Positions 12,347 to 53,659 of a stretch of 64,000 nucleotides of DNA are shown in pieces. The stretch comes from Lumbricus terrestris (taxonomy: Eukaryota > Annelida > Clitellata > Crassiclitellata > Lumbricidae): contig OX457043.1 of NCBI GenBank assembly GCA_949752735.1, forward strand, positions 45,523,753 to 45,587,752, in the 5' to 3' direction. The translations under genes and the position numbers were made by a program. Each line of letters starts with the position of its first letter. The stretch's first letter is position 1. The notes under the pieces were generated by a model. It did not search any database, was not told the DNA's origin, and was given only the letters and a program-made list of their open reading frames with translations.

Positions 12347-13371
12347 GGGGAGGGTGCCCCAAGACGGGACGATTCGCAGTATTTCCTCCAAATCACCTTT
12401 GCTGATGATACTACATATTCGCTACTTCTTCCTTCCTTTAAACTGATCCTTTAACCACCATCTGACAAGCAATTTGCAAGAAAACAATGTATGACTTAAC
12501 CGAAAAAATGAACTTTTGTTGACCTACAAATCGTCCCATCTTGGGCACCGGGGTGCCCAAGATGGGACATTAAAATATCAAATTCTTTTCCCATGTTAAA
12601 CATCTTAATTTAATTTATCAACTTCAGACGATTGATGATTTCACTGTGAACAAGCAGTTTTAGCACATGCATCGTCATCGCACTGTTCTCACCAAACAGG
12701 ACAAGGCTGAATTGACAAATGGGGGGAGGGATCCCACATCGAACGAGCACACGAGAAAATGAATTATAATACACAACACTAGTTAGCGCAGCCATGACCA
12801 CTAATTGAGTGCGTGGTCTAAAGCTTGAATGCACCGACCTATATAATATCCTGACTAAGAAATTGTTTTGCTGTGCATACTGTACAGCTGGTGTGTTGCG
12901 GGTGCCCAAGATGGGACGAGTAGTTCACCATTGGGATATGACGTGTGCCCAAGACGGGACGCGTCCCGTCTTGGGCACACCAAGCATGTCCCATCTTGTG
13001 CACTCTATGCATGATGTGTGAACGCATCAATTTTTGATGTAAACACAACGTATTATCGCTCATCTCAAAATACATGCGTTAGGTAACATATTTTACTGTG
13101 TCTTGCCACCAAACACGTTTCAAAATGTGTCCGTACAGTGATGACTTTATGCGATTATTTAAACTCGCAAAATCTTAAGCTAACTAGCTCAAAAGAAAAA
13201 ATGCTTATCTGTATATCGGATATCGTCAACACAGGAACTGAAACTCGTACATACATAGCCGAGGTAATCGTCGATTCATTGAAGGCTAATAAGAAAGAAA
13301 CGCGCAAAACGACTGCGAGAAAACTGAATCGTCTCATCTTGTGCACCGTCCCGTCTTGGGGCACCCTCCCC
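12347..13371. mobile_element. TA-flanked DNA transposon with 25-bp perfect TIRs and internal palindromes
   Basis: The perfect 25-bp inverted termini (12347-12371, 13347-13371) contain GGTGCCCCAAGACGGGAC and are flanked by TA on both sides. Variants of the same word recur inside as two perfect palindromes (12533-12568 and 12943-12980) and as single copies at 12900-12918, 12987-13003 and 13330-13346. The internal frames (80 to 99 aa) match nothing I know, so it is called non-autonomous. Confidence 0.85.
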
Positions 13372-13411
13372 TATAAATAGTTGCGAGCTAAGTACTTGAG
13401 AGTTCAACTCC

Positions 13412-13515
13412 GCCACTGGTTGTTCTCTGCCAGTGCCAGTCCCAAGCCTGGATAAAGGAGGAGGGCGACACTAATCATCTTTGATATGGCAGTGTCGTTA
13501 AACATGTAACAAGCC
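13412..13515 (+). repeat. SINE family C fragment sharing the family B tail
   Basis: CTCTGCCAGTGCCAGTCCCA ... GGGCGACACTAATCATC ... GGCAGTGTCGTTAAACATG. The same head occurs at 870-960 and 17935-18015, and the same tail at 54925-54970, so the two families share a 3' end. Confidence 0.75.
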
Positions 13516-14666
13516 TACCTGAGAGTTGAGACTTATAAGGACTCGCAAACCAATGACTTGAGATCTAAGCACTTGTTGTTTAAGTACTTGAGTTGGGACT
13601 TATACCTCAGCACCTAAGACCTAAGTACTCAAAACATATAATTTTCTTGAGACCTAGGCACTTCATAGCCTATACCTATAGATTATAGACCGATTATATA
13701 GATTGAGACTGAAGTACTTGCAACATACTTAGGCGCTTGAGATATCTCTGGTGTTTAGTCCTTCTTAATAGGCCTCTCTTTCTCTCTGTCTTAGAGCTGT
13801 AATTGATTTGGAATCGACTCTGACTTTAAATTCCTACAACTTAGATTTGGCCCAACACACAGGCTAATGCCGTAGCCTGTGAATAAGCTGGTTCCCACGT
13901 TAGATTTTCTACTGCTGAAGAAGCAACTTCTATTATAATAGACCCATTTTAATATAACAACTCCATACCGAGGTATTATTCTGAATAAACATGGTCCACA
14001 TATGGAAGGGCAAGATGTATATAATACTATATATACATTGTATATATATGCATGTATGTATGCAATCATATGCTGTATGTATAATGTATATACAACACAT
14101 GTTGCATGCATAACTAAAGGCGTGTGTAGCAGTGACTTTATTTGATGTCTATGCACGAAAGTATACGATCAGCAATAATGGCTAAAGAGATAGAAGTATG
14201 GGTATATTATATATTATATATATCATATAATTATATTTGTGTATATATACACAGTCTAAGGATTGTGTATACACACATCTAGATCTATATAATATGTTGT
14301 ATATGGAGTCAATTTTCTTAATGTCTTTAGACCAACAAAAGTCATCGGTCACTGGAAGAACTGTTAAGAGAAGACGAGAACTCGATTGAATAGAAGAAGG
14401 AAGTCAGTGCAACTTGAAAGCAGGTTGTTTTCAGTCCTTGGACAAAAATTAATAGTCACATGTCTGCATACATATATGTATATGTATACATGCATATGTA
14501 TATATATTGTAAATCTGTATACATTTCTGTATACATAGCCTAGGTTATGATGGTACTGCAATTATTTTTAAAACTTCATCACATAATTAGGCTACGTCTG
14601 AACGCTTTGACATCCCATTTATGCATAGTCCCTGTTCCTTCCACATCCTCCAACTCCTATATATGT

Positions 14667-14973
14667 CAAGGGCGCATATAGGATTTTTCGAAGGGGGGCT
14701 ATAATTTTCGGTCTTGAGGCAGGGAAAAAATTTCGTCTTGGTCGTCGAAAAATCTGATGACCTTTTTTAGTCATTTAGGCCTATCTCCATTTCCCAAGAA
14801 AAAGTTATAAAGATACCATTTTATCCGCCAAAATACCAGACTTCGTGGTTGTGGCGTTGGTGTGGGGAGGGCCTACGGAATTACTTATTACTTTCCGAGC
14901 CAGAATAGCTGGTCAAAAATAAAGATATTTCTAATTGGGGCCATGGCCGGATTGGCCACTGAATCCGCCCCTG
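14667..14973. mobile_element. Diverged hAT-like MITE
   Basis: Starts CAAGGGCGCATATAGG and ends GAATCCGCCCCTG. The flanks atatatgt and atatatat could be an 8-bp target duplication. Internal blocks (CGAAAAATCTGATGACC...GTCAT) resemble the 7616/15081 family. Confidence 0.6.
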
Positions 14974-15080
14974 ATATATATATATAATATATATTATAAA
15001 TATATGCATATACATGTATATATGTATATATAATATTCCTCCTAAATTCTTCAAAACAACTAGAACACTATATATAGGTT

Positions 15081-15360
15081 CAGCGGCGCCCGCAGACGTA
15101 CGCACATACGTAAGTGCGTACAGCGCGATGACCCAAAAGGTATGTTTTTGGAAAATTCTAGGTTGATGACTAAAAAAAAAAGTCATCAGTTTTTTCGGCG
15201 GATAGAAAAGGGTATGTTTTGGGAAATTCTAGGTTGATGACTGATGACTAAAAAAAGAAGGTCATCAGTTTTTTCGGCGACCTAACGAAAAATTTTCCCT
15301 GTTCGCCCCTCCCTCGAAAATTTCTGTGCGTACAAGAAAAAAATCCTGCGGGCGCCGCTG
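15081..15360 (-). mobile_element. hAT-type MITE, second copy, opposite orientation
   Basis: Ends CAGCGGCGCCCGCAG / CTGCGGGCGCCGCTG, with exact 8-bp target duplication tataggtt (15073-15080 and 15361-15368). Internally similar to 7616-7860 reversed, but with a duplicated block containing GTCATCAGTTTTTTCGGCG. Confidence 0.9.
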
Positions 15361-18300
15361 TATAGGTTATAAGTTATGCGAGGGTCGCCTGCTTCGAGTG
15401 TGACGATGATTTATGCGTTGTCCGAGAGCAGTCAGACTGACGCACATACAGACAGCCTGACAGACGGACAGCACAAGCTTACAGACAGACAGAGACAGAC
15501 AGTCATGTAGACAGACAGGCAGACAGACAGACAGACAGAGGATTGCTATATATGAAAATCTAATCTATTAAATGTTTTCTCTTTGTAGATGCAGCTTTTT
15601 TAATATTGGCGAGCGAACAAGATTGGAAGATTCTGATACTGCAGGATCAGCGCAGTGCATGTTCTGCAAGCAATCCAGGATCTCTGGAGGTCGAGTTAGG
15701 CAATCGGACGTCAACTAATTTGACGAATAGCGTAGACGGAAAGTGAATGCCGGGGAGAAGTTCTGCTCAATTCCTACTTGTAATACTAGCAATAACGGTG
15801 AATTACATTTACAGGAGCAGCAGTCTGTTAGGTATACTTGAAGCCAGCCGGCTATCGGTTAATTCGGTTTAAGAAACAGTTTTATCACGAAAGCTTTTTT
15901 TGTCAGATGAATTGAAGTCGATCAAGTGACGCTCTAGCAGCTCTATTATAAGCCTTGACCGTTCCAGTATTTCCATGAGCACTAACTAGGCCCATGAGGA
16001 CTTTACCATGGGTCCTAAGAAAGACTGGGGTTGAGCCCACAGCCCCAGCGATTCTCACCCTGGCGCTAAGTCGCTATAGTATACGGTAGAAAATGATGAT
16101 AATTATAAAGTTTGATAGGCAAAGAATTGTATGGTAGTCTACAAGACGCCCAGCTGTCCTACTGTTCATTTTACGGGGTGGGGGTGGGGTAAAGCTGAGC
16201 CAACCTTGTGAAGCTATAGGCCTAACGGGTATCGAACCCACATCCTTCTTATTTTTCTGCCAGTACGTTTTCACTCAACAAACACGTCACTGAACGTTAG
16301 ACTTTCATGGTGAATGGTATAATTGTATTCTTCGGATTATTCAAGAACAATCAATCGATCGATCAATCGATCAATCAGCCAATCAATCAATCAATCAATC
16401 GATGGATCAATCAATTGATCAATCAGTCAATCAACCAATCAATCAATCGATCAACCGATCAATCAATCAGAATTTTTATAGCGCCGCTGCGGCCCTTCAA
16501 GACACCTACTCAGAGGCGCTCCCGGCCGAGATCGGGCGAAAAAACTGTCTTCAACAGTTCGTGAAACTGAGAACAGTTTTGGGAGGCGTCGCATTGTCAA
16601 GAGAAGTCCATTCCAGGTTGTTGGACCAACCATGGAGAAAGAACGGCTCTGCATTGTCGCAGAACAAGTGAAAGGAACCATTAAGTAGGCCTACAGAGAT
16701 GAATTCACTCTGCGCACTACAAATAGCCTGCATGTAGGCCTATAGTCTCTCTACCCACTCTGCTTTGTGGGAATTGTGGCAATATATCTCGACCCATGTA
16801 TGGATTGGGGAATAAGAAGTTTCAAAGTAGCCAGTAGAAACTAGAGTATGCAACACGTTCAATTAAAGTAGATTTATTATATTCAATTTAATTGTATGTA
16901 ATTACATTGCTTTACTATATTCAATTGTAATAATTATTGTAATTCAGTTTAATTGTATTTGTTGAATTTTTAAAACATTTTTCGCATTTTATGTTATAGA
17001 AAATGGGGCTAGCCTATATGCGTTGTATTCAGTCTAAATGCGCTACCAATAACATTGTGTGGCATACATGTAGGCCTACCGGTAGCTGACTTGTCCGTAC
17101 AGTGTATGCCTAATTGACTTGTTTGGAATATTCGCAGAGACTTGCTCAAGTAATAACTGCACCACAACGGTATTCTGATAACTGGAATTTTGTTTTATTT
17201 AGCAGTTAACTGCAGTTGGGAAGTTTGACGTCGAATGTGCAGCTGTTGGCATTTCCGAATATAGTTATTACGGTCTGATTTTAATAATTACGACATGCCG
17301 ACTTAATTTCATGATTATTCAAAAAATATATATAGTTTCTCTTCTTAATTTACTTCTGCGTATAGTTGAATACTTGTGCCTAGATTTCTCTTAATTGTGT
17401 ACGAACAATAATTCATGGACAAACTCTTCTCGTGGTCAAGTGCAGGCCTAGCAACAACAGCTCTTAGCATAAACATGCAGGTAGTAACAATAACACTTTT
17501 TTCCTTTCAAGCTCACACTGTTCAAGCACGAGTGCACAACTACTATATACAAATTATACATTCAGCTCTTCCTGGTTTTACATATAAATAATTATGCCTA
17601 ACATCTGTCCCGCGTATGTGGATATTGGCGTTTAGTACATGTTTATTTATAAGGTCAACAAAAAATTTGGAAGTGAATACCTATGGGTGGTATAGCCTAA
17701 TTATTAGACCCTATAGACTACTGCCTAACTGCACATATGCACTTAAAAAACAAGTCACGATTCATATGTGTAAGGATAGTAGACCTAGAGAATGAGTTTA
17801 CAAAATATCATTGTGAGAACTGAGAAGTAAAAACCTACATATCAATCCTGGTAAGACCCGTGAGGAGATGGCCTGGCCTCCCTGCTGACGACCAACAATA
17901 TCCTAGTAATGGTAACGGCGATCCACCACTGTCTGGTCTCTGGCAGTGCCAGTCCCAAGCCTGGACGACGGAGGAGGGTGCAACGCTAAAGAACTTTGTT
18001 ATCACACAGTGTCGATCGCTATAGATGTGAAACTCCTATACTACGGCCACTTTCGAAAGAGTGATAAGCGTAATCGTAATCTACAATTTTCTAAAGCGCC
18101 ACTCGAAAGCGAAGCGCGGGGCACCAGCTTATTCACGAGCGCTGCGTTGAGTCAAAAGGGTTGTCCGTATATCCGTAATAGTAGTCCGTGGTGGTCCGGA
18201 TCGAGTTACCATAGGATCAGAGGGGCGGAACAGCTACTGTAGAAGGCGGGTGTCGTCTGAGCCGGGAATTGGAGGGTGGAGGGATCAGATGAGACAGGGT

Positions 18301-19368
18301 AAGAGTCATGGAAAAGGAGATCTCTTCAGTTTCGAATGAAAAGCCCGAGGTGTGATGGATAGAGGAGCCAGAGGAAGGTGATGGTGTGTGGTTAGTAGTG
18401 ATGGTGGAGGAATTGAAAAAATCAGGAGGCAGACCATTCCAAAGGCGTGGTGCTGAGTTGGATATGGCTCGGTTGAAGAACTTGAGATGACTTGTGACCG
18501 GCGGTTGAGAGAGAGTAAGACAGGTGGATGATCGGGTAGAACGGGTTGGCTGGATGGTGAACAGTTCGCGAATCTATTGGTCTGCAGCTTAGCAGGATGG
18601 ACTGTCAATTGAGACAGGTTGGGCGTTCAATTTTCAAATTCCCGCCAGAGCAGAATCTGTTTCTAGGCATATACTACCTGCGCCTATACTCGGCTACAAA
18701 AATATTGAAGGGAAGATCAGACCATGCATGAGAAAGAACTGGCTACCGGTGCTCATCTGCCGAGAATAGAAAAACCATGGCTGACCCAGGACTATTAGTC
18801 AATGGAGCATTTTCTCCTCTTCTCTAAAAGTGTTGATCTTCTAATTCAAGCAAAATGCGACTCAGTTGGGTTGAACAATGAACAATAATTACTCTGAGCA
18901 GAGAGTCAAATGGAACCACACTACTCCTAGGCATAGAGGTTGTAACACTGAACTCATCTGTACGCATGTGTACAACTGTACAATGTACAATTGTACATAT
19001 ATCTTTAAAGGCAAAACTGCAACTGTACAAAAAACGCTGCTCTCTGACATTGGCATAAAACTTTCACATTCGCATTTGTTCCATTGTTCACGGTATGAAA
19101 CATGAGCAAAGTGTCTAATAAAAATTCACAGCCAAAACTCAATAAATCTAGGCCCACAACAATCGGAAAACGCCAGCCAGCTCACTTTATTTAAAAACAA
19201 AACTTCACCCAAGGCGTGCAGGCATACGTCAGTTTTAAAATGCATAGTCTTTAAATGAAGCCACAACGAGCTACTCGATTAATTACAGCAAACTGTTTGT
19301 GCAAATATATCACATCAGTAGATGTCAAAAAATTATTTCCTTTGCCAGAAGATTGCAACCAAGGACAA

Positions 19369-19441
<73 letters not shown>

Positions 19442-19660
19442 GCATATATATACATAAATTATGTATACAAGCGCACTACATAAACAAGGCACCTTCTCAA
19501 AATGAAACCCAAATGAGTTATTTGCGCAACAGTAAAGTTGAATATAATAAAGACGGCTGAGGTCGATAGATAATTCACGATGCATTTTTTCAATCATCTT
19601 TGCTACACCAAAATATATTCGTTCGTAGGAGGGTTTCAGTGTACTCAGACAGACATAGCC
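15361..19660. other. Non-coding, no gene seen
   Basis: Holds CAGA words (15480-15540), a tRNA-like fragment with GGGTATCGAACCC near 16230 (minus-strand B box), (CAAT)n at 16350-16470, SINE tails, the repeat at 18060-18245 and pure (AT)n at 19372-19437. A block at 16740-16850 (CTCTACCCACTCTGCTTTGT) recurs at 28250-28330. Confidence 0.7.
18060..18245 (+). repeat. Dispersed repeat, copy 1 (reverse at 24025-24200)
   Basis: Runs TAATCGTAATCTACA ... CACCAGCTTATTCACGAGCG ... GGGGCGGAACAGCTACTG. The same sequence occurs reverse-complemented at 24025-24200. It begins with 'aaagcgccactcgaaagc', like a SINE tail. Confidence 0.75.
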
Positions 19661-19663
19661 AGG

Positions 19664-19818
19664 CATGGGCGGAGTTTATCAGGGGCTAGGGGGCTAAGCC
19701 CCCCAAGAAGACCCAGATTCATATTTTTTTACCGTGTAAATGGTATCTTTTCCCGGGCTTAGCCCACCCCCAAGAAGGCTTTAGCCCCTCCAAGAACGAA
19801 AACCAAACTCCGCCCATG
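19664..19818. mobile_element. hAT-like MITE, 155 bp
   Basis: Perfect 14-bp termini CATGGGCGGAGTTT / AAACTCCGCCCATG with flanks tagccagg and tagccaag (8 bp, one mismatch). Internally it holds two facing copies of a GGGCTTAGCCC-type block. Confidence 0.8.
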
Positions 19819-20007
19819 TAGCCAAGATTTACAGCTTAGAAAAAAATTTAATGATAAACTGCAAAGTGCAGGATAACATAACGTTAAACTACAAAACAAC
19901 AACCAGACTAAAAAAGCAAATTCAGAATATAATTGACAGCAGCTGGATCAAATCTATACTACCATTGAACACAGTTTACATGCAGGAAGCAACTCCGGAG
20001 TCGGACA

Positions 20008-20718
20008 CTTTGGAGCGGACAATCCGGAGCGGACAATCCGGAGCGGACAATTCGGAGCGGGCAATTCGGAGCAGACAATTCGGAGCGGACAATTCGGAGC
20101 GGACAATCCGGAGCGGGCAATTCGGAGCGGACAATTCGGAGCGGGCAACAGTTAACATCAGTTAAGATAAGGCACAGTAGGTAAGAGCTCCCTTTAGCAC
20201 TGCACGGTCCACTCTGACTTCTCTTACGCTGGTCTCAAAACTCTCTGTGCTGGGACCAGGCAGGCATGCCTCTGAGTATATTAGTAGTCTTCAAAGGTGC
20301 TACATAAATCCTCTTAATCAATGACTAAGTGTAAGGCAAGGTACAGAAAGTGAATGAAAGGTAATCTTACGTTAAGTGATGGTAATTTCAGTTACAGTAA
20401 GGTGATTAGCAAATTAGGGTAAGATACAACAATAAATTCTTACCTACAGCACAAGATGTAGCCTAGACATAGGACACCTACGGGCATTGAGCCTATGGTT
20501 GTTGTTGATGATGATGATGATGATTAATTATATTTAAAGCTGCACAAAGAAAACATCAGTTGACATCGAGATGCGAAACCAGAAGGGACAACAAGTCCAT
20601 TCCGTTTACAGAGTCATCCAGGTTTTTTATTATGTTAGAATGAATGAATGAATGAATGAATGAATGAATGAATGAATGAATGAATGAATGAATGAATGAA
20701 TGAATGAATGAATGAATC
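20008..20718. repeat. 14-bp minisatellite and (GAAT)n
   Basis: 20008-20148: CGGAGCGGACAATT in about ten copies. 20640-20718: (GAAT)n. 20720-21860 is AT-rich without recognisable content. Confidence 0.9.
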
Positions 20719-21859
20719 GGGTTCTCGGGGAATATTAAATTCTCCTCAGGAAATATTAAGTTCTCATAAAAGTACATCAAATTATCCTCCTCCTCATGTA
20801 TAAAATAAGCAAGTCTGAATAAGCTGAACGTGTGGTGAGATACGAATTCAAAACGTCTACCAGTTGTAATTGTAAATGAACAAAAAGACCATTATCTTTA
20901 AGTAAAAAACTAAAAAATAAACTACAATAAGCAGGTTTTCTTTTTGCAACACAATCTGCGACCATCACCGATGACACCAGGACCAAGTAACACCGATCAA
21001 TTATTACGATATGCACCACCTCAAAGGTGATCAGTGATCACACCCTGAATAGATCTGCAATATTATTTACATTCATAATTTTCACAAAAATGTATCATTC
21101 AAAATTGTCCTTGTTATCGTCAGGCTACTATAGTTTAGTACAAAAAAGTTAATTTACATCCACCAGGCAAAATACAGAAAAATTCAAATTGCATGCTTTC
21201 AAAAGTAGGTGATGCACAAAATATCTATACTTTTTTTAAATTTTCATAAAATGTAGTTTCACGAAATTGTGACTGTTAATGCGAAAACCTGTAAAGGGTG
21301 GGTAAGTATCAAAACGTGGGTTATTGCTGGTTTTAAATTGGTGGAAAAGATCAATAATTAGCCTAAATGAAAATCACTCAGTACTATTACACGCAGTAAG
21401 ACACAGTTCTCCAAAGAATTAGAACTCTGTGGTTAGCCTACTTCAGAGAAGTCACACTCTAAAGTTTACCATGGCTCACGCTAAGTCCCAGAGTAAATAA
21501 AACATTACAAACATTATTTCTGTGGGAAAGACGTTGTGAAGCTTAACATGAATACCTCTTCAGTTCTGTATAGATCTGGCTAAACTCTGAAAATTAATTT
21601 TAAAAAGCCAGATTTTGTTTAAATCCCGAAGTTTATGACTAAAGCAGAAATTAAGTCTTTGCAGCAGAGCACCATGATAAAATTGAAAATAAAACATGCT
21701 GAACAATCTTCCACAAAAGCGTAAGAAACAACGGAATATAAAAAAACGCAAAGAACTCATCGCCACTCGATTAATCATTTTAATCAAATTAATCATGTAT
21801 GCTTGCCCTCTGAGTGCCAATTAACTTTCACGACCGCTTGTGGAAGTGTTTCCACGGGA

Positions 21860-22152
21860 ACAGGACACTAATCCACGGCCCATTACTCCCCCGTCATTAC
21901 CCGCCCCGTCATTACCCCTGACCATTACACCTATAGGATATTACCCCCTGCCGTTACATTTAAATCCAGTGTATGTATGTATGCATAAACATATGTATGT
22001 ATAAACATACATATGTATGTATGTCATACATACATACACACATACACTGGACCTAAATGTAACGAGACGGGGAGGGTAATGGTGGGGTAATATCCTACGG
22101 GGTAATGGCGAGGGGGTAATGGCAGGGGTAATGGGCAGGGTGGTAATGTCCT
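21860..22152. mobile_element. Fold-back element just 3' of the receptor stop
   Basis: The left arm (21860-21985) and right arm (22035-22152) are imperfect reverse complements rich in GTAATGG/CCATTAC words, around a (TATG/CATA) centre. Both outer ends read AGGACA(C/T)TAA/TTACC-like. If the receptor 3' UTR is longer than about 150 nt it would carry this hairpin. Confidence 0.75.
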
Positions 22153-22307
22153 AGACTCATTTTCACAGTCGCAAAAAACTCTTCAGTCCACTCCCAAACA
22201 ACAAATTCAATGCAGTATCGTTGAGACCAGTTACTAAATTTCTCAGATATACATACGCTTGGTTATATCAGACAAATTCGCTCAGCGGCTTGCAAAAAAA
22301 CACAGAC

Positions 22308-50797
<28,490 letters not shown>

Positions 50798-50798
50798 C

Positions 50799-50810
50799 TC
50801 AGTAACTCAT
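50799..50810 (-). promoter_or_regulatory. Minimal upstream ORF (three codons plus stop ratio: ATG-AGT-TAC-TGA)
   Basis: Directly 5' of the receptor start lies ATG AGT TAC TGA, whose stop is separated from the main ATG by a single G. If it is in the transcript leader, ribosomes would have to reinitiate or leak past it. Whether transcription starts upstream of it is not known. Confidence 0.4.
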
Positions 50811-53330
50811 CGGATCAAACGAACAGTTATCTCGCAAGGGTTTCTGGGTAATCGGAAGCAGACGACGACGAACGAAAACATCGTCTGAAAAGAATTCAAA
50901 ATGAATTAGGCTGCATTATTTTTTAAATTTTAATTCAGTAGCCGGCATTTAGAATTGCTAAATCAACTGCACATGTGACTTCACGCTAGGCGTTTGATGA
51001 TTACAAACAGTGCACAGAGAAAACGGAATGCAATTACGTAACTAGTAGAGGTAGTATTCTCATGAATTGACTTAAATTCTCGTTTCGCCACACAAGATAC
51101 AGGTTGCTGCTTCTCCCTTAAAGTACTTAAAACTGATACCCATACTCTAAATATATTGCATAGCAATCTATGGTTGTGTCTGAAAGGTTCCAATGCCCCT
51201 TGGGGACAAAGAAGGGGAGACGTGTAGCCTACACTCATTTTCTGTTCCTGGGCCATTCAGCCGTAAATGGACAAATCCCAGGTACAAAATCAGGACATGG
51301 AACCATTATATCATGGAACTTACGGGCTACTTACAGCCTACACCAATCATAGCTTGGTAACAGAGATAACGTACACCAAAATGTGAGTAGCCTAATAAAC
51401 ACATGCACACAAACACATGCATAGAAGCAGGTGTGCCCAAACATGCAAACACAAACATGTCAACACAAACACATGCACACAAACATGTGCCAACAAACAC
51501 ATGCACACAAACAAATGCACACAAACATATATGCACACAAATACATGCACACAAACATATGCACACAAACACATGCACACAAGCACACAAACATGTGCAC
51601 ACAGGCAGTGCACACAACCACTTGCACCAAAACCTGATATTAAAGAATTGCACAGGGTGCACAAAAGTGCATTGGATGTCTGCACAATAATTACAGATAC
51701 AGGTGACAACAACACTGACACGGGTAAGAATTAAACCAACAAATAGTCATGACTGTCTTCTCCACATGATGGCATTTATTTTGCATTGGAGTTTCCAAGT
51801 AAAAAGTGCTTCGGAATAGTCATTTTTATCGAGGCATAATATAAATCTACAGAGATAATATGATAATGCAGGTAGGCCTACGGGAGACATAGGAATGGCT
51901 AAGTGTCACCAGGTGCAAGAAGTCAGTTGCTGAGAATGGTTTTGATGGGCCACTGTTTACCATTGCTTGATATACTATTGACTTTCAGTCAAAGAAACAA
52001 TAGATATCAAACAGGTGAGGTTCCTGGCAGGTGCTTGCACACATGCACACACGCACGCACGCACACACACACGTGTAATCGTGTATATATGTATGCATCC
52101 AAGAAGAGATCTTGAAGAAGCAATATATAAGTTCGATTGATTGATTGATTGACTGATTGGTTGATTTACTGACTGATTGGGGCCAGCCAATGCAGCACTT
52201 TGTGATAAAAAAAGCTAAGTCAGTGTATAAATTACAAACTAATTAAAGCAACTGAGAATTCGAATTAGCTCACCATATTAAAACCCACTCAACCTGTCAT
52301 TAACACATTGTATCATTACGGTATGTCACTTGACATTATGTTACATAACATTAAATATTTAATTACAGCGAGCGACAGTAAATGCATTGCATTAAACAAA
52401 ATCACATTTGCATCATGATTCTGCATTACTTTGCATTACATTACAATAATCTAAAATCACAGAAGAAGGCAGTTTTAAAATCTTTAAAAAATTTCTTAAA
52501 AATAAGCAGTTAAACACTTGACATGAATATCAGCCGAAACTCATGCTCACTTTAAAAAAATTGAAACGAAAAACAGGCAGCCAACCTCGAAAAAAATTTC
52601 AACCAGATATATATCGCTCAGTCACGAAAGAACAACTTCTATACAATGATAGTGTCATTTTTTAACACCGAACGATCTTTTAAATTAGACGCAAATTGAT
52701 CCTCAACTGACCTCAAGCCTTGGTGAGAATTGAAGGCACAAGCGAAAGGGGAAAGAAATCACTAAATGACATCGACAGATCATAACAATTAATTATCGTA
52801 TTGTCTGCCGTGCATTGTCTCCACTAATTACCGGACAATCATCACGTGCGTTAATTTTATTATCGAAACTAATGATAATAGGTCAATTATGCCACCAAAG
52901 GGAAAATACTTAGCCAAATCCTGTGTGTTCCGTGTTCAGTTCTAGGTTTAAAGTCAACACAATTATCTCCTTTTAATGCCAAACGATTAACTGTGCATAC
53001 ATACATTTTATAAATTTAATATACAATGTGTGTGCGTGCTGGTGTGTTTATAATATATATTCAACTCAATTCATTTAAATTTATTGTTCCAAATGCATAC
53101 ATTGCACAATTATGAAAGTATCATTCCTTGTAATGTCACAGCATATTGGAAATTCAACAGGAACCCAGAGGGGACTTAGTCCCTTTAAGACTGGGCTTAT
53201 AAAATAATTATAAAATGATTAACAACTTCAAGCAGAGCAGGGAACTTTCACATTTACTTACATAAGAATAAGTACGGGTATTAAAATCCTAACAGCGTTC
53301 ATGACAAAACCTTTCTTGTACAGTCAGTAC
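50811..53330. other. Upstream of the receptor start: no gene or clear promoter element
   Basis: AT-rich DNA. CACAAACA array 51395-51615, CACACG 52040-52070, (TTGA)n 52133-52180. No convincing TATA box is visible near the start. Confidence 0.6.
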
Positions 53331-53339
53331 CAGATATAT

Positions 53340-53650
53340 AAAAAGCAACATAACAAGGCTACATAACAAGGCTATGTAACAAGGCTACATAAGAAGGCTA
53401 AATAACAAGGCTACATAACAAGGCTACACAACAAGGCTACATAACAAGAATACATAACATTGTTATTTAGCCTTGTTATGTAGCCTTGTTATGATAACAA
53501 GGCTACACAACAAGGTTAAATAACAAGGCTACATAACAAGGCTACATAACAAGGCTAAATAACAAGGCTACATAACAAGGCTAAATAACAAGGCTACATA
53601 ACAAGGCTACATAACAAGGTTACATAACAAGGTACATAACAAGGCAACAT
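53340..53650. repeat. 13-bp minisatellite with an inverted block
   Basis: ACATAACAAGGCT in about 22 copies. At 53459-53492 the orientation flips (TTAGCCTTGTTATGTAGCC) and then returns, forming a hairpin. Confidence 0.92.
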
Positions 53651-53659
53651 AACAGGATA

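Noticed and set aside
13138..13380. 80-aa ORF within the TA-flanked transposon as a transposase piece
   Set aside because: No DDE or DNA-binding motif is seen and its end runs into the terminal inverted repeat.
18946..19105. TGTACA-rich palindromic cluster as a hormone or zinc-finger response element
   Set aside because: Short TGTACA words (18957-19030) can arise by chance in AT-rich DNA, and no gene start is nearby.
51989..52014. 26-bp micro-exon on plus between TTTCAG and GTGAGG
   Set aside because: Good splice sites but no neighbouring exon or protein similarity to anchor it.
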